NCBI GenBank assembly: GCA_948473085.1
Contig: CAOKWH010000019.1
Location: 1 to 33,763, forward strand
Direction: 5' to 3'
Source of the DNA: an uncultured Clostridia bacterium
Lineage (GTDB): Bacteria; Bacillota; Clostridia; Oscillospirales; Ruminococcaceae
DNA: 33,763 nt
Under the pieces are notes generated by a model. It ran no database searches, was not told the DNA's origin, and saw only the letters and a list, made by a program, of their open reading frames with translations. Below are positions 30,916 through 33,763 of this stretch, piece after piece. Numbering within the stretch: position 1 is the stretch's first letter; the number at the start of each line of letters is the position of its first letter. A program made the position numbers and the translations under genes.

Positions 30916-30952
30916 TTCCCTCTGCCGGCCAAAACAGGCAGCGCCCGGGCAG

Positions 30953-30986
30953 AAAAAATGCCCCCAAGGCTGGGGGCGGGTTTTTT
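30953..30986. terminator. Bidirectional terminator at the nth stop
   Basis: GCCCCC (30960-30965) pairs with GGGGGC (30972-30977). A's at 30953-30958 and T's at 30981-30986 give tails on both strands. It overlaps the nth stop codon. Confidence 0.75.
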
Positions 30987-31701
30987 ACTGGGCGGCGGCT
31001 GCCTTTTTGGCCCGGGGCTTGGCGGGCTTCTTCTCCGGGGCGGCAAGCAGGGGGTTCCCCTCCGGGTCGTGGGTGTCGGCGTAGTGCTGGCAGGCGCTGG
31101 CAAGCGGGCATTCCTCACACCGGGGGCGGCGGGCAATGCAGTACTCCCGGCCAAACAGCACTGTGCGATGGCAGAAGCTGTTGGATTCCTCCGGGGGCAG
31201 CAGCGCCCAGAGCTGCTGCTCCACCTTGGCCGGGTCCTTGCCGGTGGTGAGGCCCAGGAGGTTGGTAATGCGGATGCAGTGGGTATCGCACACCACGGCG
31301 GGCTTGTGGTAGATATCCCCCACCACCAGGTTGGCTGTTTTGCGGCCGATGCCGGGCAGCTTGGTCAGCTCCTCCACGGTGTCGGGCAGCACGCCGCCAT
31401 ACTGCTCCAGCAGCATCTGGCACATGCCTATAATATCCCGGGCCTTGGTGTGATAAAAGCCGCAGGGGCGCACATACTCCTCCAATTCCGCCAGGTCGGC
31501 ATCGGCAAAATCCTTTAGGCTCTGGTACTTTTTATAGAGCTGCTCGGTGACAATGTTCACCCGGGCATCGGTGCACTGGGCGGCCAGCCGGGTGGAGATA
31601 AGCAGCTCGTAGGGGCGCTCGTAGTCCAGCGAGCAGATGGCGTCGGGGTATACTTCCTTCAGCAGCTGGATGGCCAGCAGCGCCCGTTCCTGTTTTGTCA
31701 T
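30985..31701 (-). CDS. nth: Endonuclease III
   Basis: DNA glycosylase/AP lyase that removes oxidised pyrimidines in base excision repair. The 238-residue protein has the helix-hairpin-helix LPGIGRKTANLV with catalytic Lys121 and then Asp139 (in AVVCDTHC). The four-Cys iron-sulphur loop is at C188, C195, C198 and C204. After residue 210 it carries an extra Lys/Ala/Pro-rich tail (EKKPAKPRAKKAAAAQ), longer than E. coli Nth and likely DNA-binding. AGGAGG lies upstream of ATG 31701. An extended -10 box (TGCTATACT) lies at 31764-31756. Confidence 0.95.
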   Translation of the reverse strand: MTKQERALLAIQLLKEVYPDAICSLDYERPYELLISTRLAAQCTDARVNIVTEQLYKKYQSLKDFADADLAELEEYVRPCGFYHTKARDIIGMCQMLLEQYGGVLPDTVEELTKLPGIGRKTANLVVGDIYHKPAVVCDTHCIRITNLLGLTTGKDPAKVEQQLWALLPPEESNSFCHRTVLFGREYCIARRPRCEECPLASACQHYADTHDPEGNPLLAAPEKKPAKPRAKKAAAAQ

Positions 31702-31755
31702 ATCCTGTCATCCTCCTGTTCTGTGCTTGCCGGCAGCCCGGCGGATACTGCTGTT

Positions 31756-31764
31756 AGTATAGCA
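31756..31764 (-). promoter_or_regulatory. Extended -10 promoter of nth
   Basis: TGCTATACT on the minus strand, 55 bp before the start codon. The -35 region is poor. Confidence 0.55.
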
Positions 31765-32109
31765 TTTTTCGCCAAAAAAGTACAGCCGCCCCGGCAAGCC
31801 CTGCGGCATATGGCAGGACAAAGAAAGGGGCGGTTTCCGCTCCCGCCCCAAACAGGTTTTTCAACAGGCCATAAAAACCGGCCTGCTTTTTTCTTTTGGG
31901 CTGGTATAAAAAATGGCTTTGGGCAGGATTGCCCGCCCGGCTGCCTGCGCAAAACCGGGCGGATGGCCTGATTTCGGCCTAAACAGGCGAAAAGCCCGGC
32001 CTTTGGGGAATATATGAAGAACCGGCCTGCTTATACGGGGCTGCGCCCTTTTCCCCCGCGCCAAAAATGGGCCGCAGTTTTCTCCCCTGGCAAAACCACC
32101 CTGCCATTA
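31765..32109. other. Intergenic region without a clear gene
   Basis: About 345 bp between the nth promoter and the tRNA-Thr promoter. It holds a hairpin GGGGCGG/CCGCCCC near 31828-31850 and a direct repeat of the 13-mer AACCGGCCTGCTT at 31876-31888 and 32020-32032. The short frames lack ribosome sites. Confidence 0.4.
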
Positions 32110-32138
32110 TTGACTTTCGGTGCCGGGAATGCTATAAT
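32110..32138 (+). promoter_or_regulatory. Promoter of tRNA-Thr
   Basis: TTGACT (32110-32115) and TATAAT (32133-32138) with a 17-bp spacer, 32 bp before the tRNA. Confidence 0.85.
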
Positions 32139-32170
32139 CTGCTAAGTGGCAGGGCCGCCTGCTTTTAATT

Positions 32171-32245
32171 GCTGGAGTGGCGCAGGGGTAGCGCAATTGA
32201 TTCGTAATCAATAGGCCGTGGGTTCAAATCCCATCTCCAGCTCCA
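32171..32245 (+). tRNA. tRNA-Thr (CGT anticodon)
   Basis: Acceptor stem GCTGGAG/CTCCAGC, anticodon loop TTCGTAA giving CGT, T arm containing GTTCAAATC, and encoded CCA at 32243-32245. It reads ACG, a common codon in this GC-rich genome. Confidence 0.96.
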
Positions 32246-32249
32246 AACA

Positions 32250-32283
32250 AACGCCCGAAATCTGCGGATTTCGGGCGTTTTTT
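32250..32283 (+). terminator. Intrinsic terminator after tRNA-Thr
   Basis: AACGCCCGAAATC (32250-32262) pairs perfectly with GATTTCGGGCGTT (32267-32279), followed by TTTT. Confidence 0.9.
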
Positions 32284-32320
32284 CCGTGCCGGAACACCCC
32301 CTCTTCCCCGGCAGAACCGC

Positions 32321-33193
32321 TCAGGCCAGAAACTCTGCAAAGAAGGTAATACACCCATCCTTCCACTCGGCCCAGATGCGGCCGTGATGTTCGTCAACAA
32401 TACTTTTTGCAATGGCAAGGCCCAGGCCAAAGCTGCCATCCGAACTGCGCGCCCGATCCATACGGTAAAAGCGCCGGAACAGGTTTTTTAGCTCCTCCTC
32501 TTCCACCGGTTCGCAGGCATTGGATACAGAAAGCAGGCAGCGGCGCCTTTCCCCCCGCCTGAGCGCAAACCGGACAATCCCAGGCGATGGGGCGTATTTC
32601 TGCGCGTTGTCCAGCAGGATGTCAATCATCTGCTGCAGCCGCTGGCCATCCCCCAGCACTTCGATATCCGGCTGGATTTCGGTGAGCAGTTTCAGATCCT
32701 TTTCAAAAAAGAGCGGCTCAAAGGGCAGGAGTGCATACTCGGCCAGCTCGCTGAGGTTGATGGGCACATGCTCTGCCCCATTTTGCTCCCTATCGGCCCG
32801 GGCCAGCTCCAGCAGGCGTTCCACCAGCCCGCGCATCTGCCGGGAGCTGGCTAAAATCCGGCCGGAAAAGCAGGCCCTGCTTGCCTCGTCATACTCCGGG
32901 AGCTGCAGCAGCTCGGCATTGGATATGATAACTGTGAGCGGCGTTTTCAGCTCATGGGAGGCATCCGCCACAAACTGGCGCTGCTGCTGCCAGGCTTTCT
33001 CCACCGGCTGCACCATCCAAAAGGCCAGCCGAAAGCTGATGCCGAAAAATGCGGCAAAGCAGAGCACGCCAATTAAAACGCAGTTTTTAACCAGGGCGGA
33101 CAGGGTAGCCCGTTCATTGCTGATATCGGCAAAAACCAGGCTTTGGCCCCCTGGCGCCGCAGCCTTGCAAAACCGAAGGCTGTATTCCTCCAG
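32321..33193 (-). pseudogene. Sensor histidine kinase, N-terminally truncated at a chimeric junction
   Basis: About 290 residues are recognisable. A membrane segment (CVLIGVLCFAAFFGISFRLA) is followed by a linker (MVQPVEKAWQQQRQF), the phospho-accepting His in VADASHELKTPLTVIISNAE, the N box LLDNAQKYAPS and the G box DGSFGLGLAIAKSIVDEHHG. The first membrane segment and extracellular sensor are missing. Homology starts at LEEYSLRF (about 33193), and the open frame continuing to 33697 is antisense to the DUF4956-type fragment. It therefore looks like a kinase that lost its 5' half. No response regulator is nearby. Confidence 0.7.
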
Positions 33194-33680
33194 CTTTGGG
33201 GTTACACTGCTTGCTTTGACAATGATTACCACTGTGGTCATCCTTGCTGTTACCAGCAATGTGGTGCTTTCCCTGGGTATGGTGGGCGCGCTGTCCATCG
33301 TGCGTTTCCGCACCGCCATCAAAGAACCTCTGGATATCGCCTTCCTGTTCTGGTCCATTGCTGTGGGCATTGTGCTGGCGGCAGGCATGATTCCGCTGGC
33401 GGTGATTGGCAGTGTTGTCATCGGCCTAATCCTGCTAATTTTTGTAAACAGGCAGGCGGCGTATAACCCGTATATTGTCGTGCTCCAGTGCGAGGGGCAG
33501 GAGGCGGAGCAGCAGGCCAGGCAGTACCTTGCCGGCCGGGATAGGAACTCTTCGCCAGAAGGCCGCGGCCAGGAGGAGCCGGGTTCTTCCGGCCCCCTGC
33601 AGCCGGCCATTCCTTTGCTGGCTGTTTCAGCCCTCCTTTTAGCGGCAGGATTGCTGGCCGCATTCCGGTATAAACGATAG
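33183..33680 (+). pseudogene. DUF4956-type membrane protein, N-terminally truncated
   Basis: About 165 residues starting at YSSSFGVTLLALTMITTVVI. It continues through the strongly conserved SNVVLSLGMVGALSIVRFRT and AIKEPLDIAFLFWSIAVGIV, the core of DUF4956 membrane proteins, which often accompany polyphosphate polymerase or CotH genes. The C-terminal part adds a Gln/Arg/Glu/Ser linker and a last hydrophobic segment (PLLAVSALLLAAGLLAAFRY). The first part of the protein is missing, with no start codon or ribosome site at the junction; ATG 33222 is the first inside. It is head-to-head with the kinase fragment, with 11 bp shared between the two homologies. Ends at terminator 33696-33729. Confidence 0.7.
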
Positions 33681-33695
33681 CTTTCCCTCTCAGCC

Positions 33696-33729
33696 AAGCC
33701 CGGACGATACGCCCCGTCCGGGCTTTTTT
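33696..33729 (+). terminator. Intrinsic terminator
   Basis: AAGCCCGGACG (33696-33706) pairs with CGTCCGGGCTT (33715-33725), followed by T's. It closes the DUF4956-type fragment. Confidence 0.88.
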
Positions 33730-33763
33730 ATTCTTTCCGGAAGTTTTTGGCAAAACACGAACT

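Noticed and set aside
29855-31111. 418-codon minus-strand ORF
   Set aside because: Antisense to yebC and ydbC-like, and crosses terminators.
1-33763. CRISPR array, prophage or insertion sequence
   Set aside because: No regularly spaced repeats, cas genes, integrase, transposase or phage structural genes were seen.

Overview
The window is GC-rich, gene-dense DNA from a low-redundancy bacterial chromosome. It carries spoIIGA-sigE, collagen-type spore-surface domains, an rpsF-ssb-rpsR operon with a Firmicutes-style promoter, a YdbC-like PC4 protein and CCA-encoding tRNA genes. Together these point to an endospore-forming member of Clostridia, most likely Oscillospirales (Ruminococcaceae/Oscillospiraceae type). 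No phage, IS transposase, CRISPR array or rRNA was seen.

Region 1-3.6 kb (minus strand): the first 17 codons of an unknown gene, a roughly 420-bp hairpin-rich element that appears to have replaced most of an alpha/beta-hydrolase gene, then an operon pyrE - lipoprotein - NimA-like flavoprotein, and prfB (RF2). Region 3.9-11.1 kb (plus strand): a RING/zinc-ribbon DUF2628-type membrane protein, galU, the rpsF-ssb-rpsR operon, tRNA-Lys, recG, a metallo-beta-lactamase-fold hydrolase, a small overlapping ORF, a DtxR-type regulator and tRNA-Leu. Region 11.1-13.0 kb: mostly non-coding DNA with hairpins, then two divergently oriented proteins that share a BclA/TNF-like C-terminal domain, plus a small companion protein. 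Region 13.3-15.7 kb: a structured leader and three poorly characterised genes, the last with a DUF4253-like domain. Region 15.8-22.4 kb: rtcB, orphan small proteins, two acetyltransferase-type or hypothetical genes, allE-like, and a BlaI-M56 regulatory pair behind three operator dyads. Region 22.7-24.5 kb: two tandem redoxin paralogues with a frameshifted GNAT gene between them. Region 24.5-29.6 kb (minus strand): sigE and spoIIGA, then recQ with an upstream HMGL-like (citramalate/isopropylmalate synthase family) protein that has lost the usual metal ligands. Region 29.8-33.7 kb: yebC, a ydbC-like gene, nth, tRNA-Thr, and a chimeric head-to-head junction between an N-terminally truncated histidine kinase and an N-terminally truncated DUF4956-type membrane protein.

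The housekeeping genes are ordinary. The parts worth a second look are the 141-563 element, the divergent spore-surface pair at 11.8-12.7 kb, the structured leader with its hypothetical operon at 13.3-15.7 kb, the spoIIG-type promoter with a 22-bp spacer, the metal-ligand-less aldolase-family protein beside recQ, and the 33.18-33.19 kb chimeric junction.
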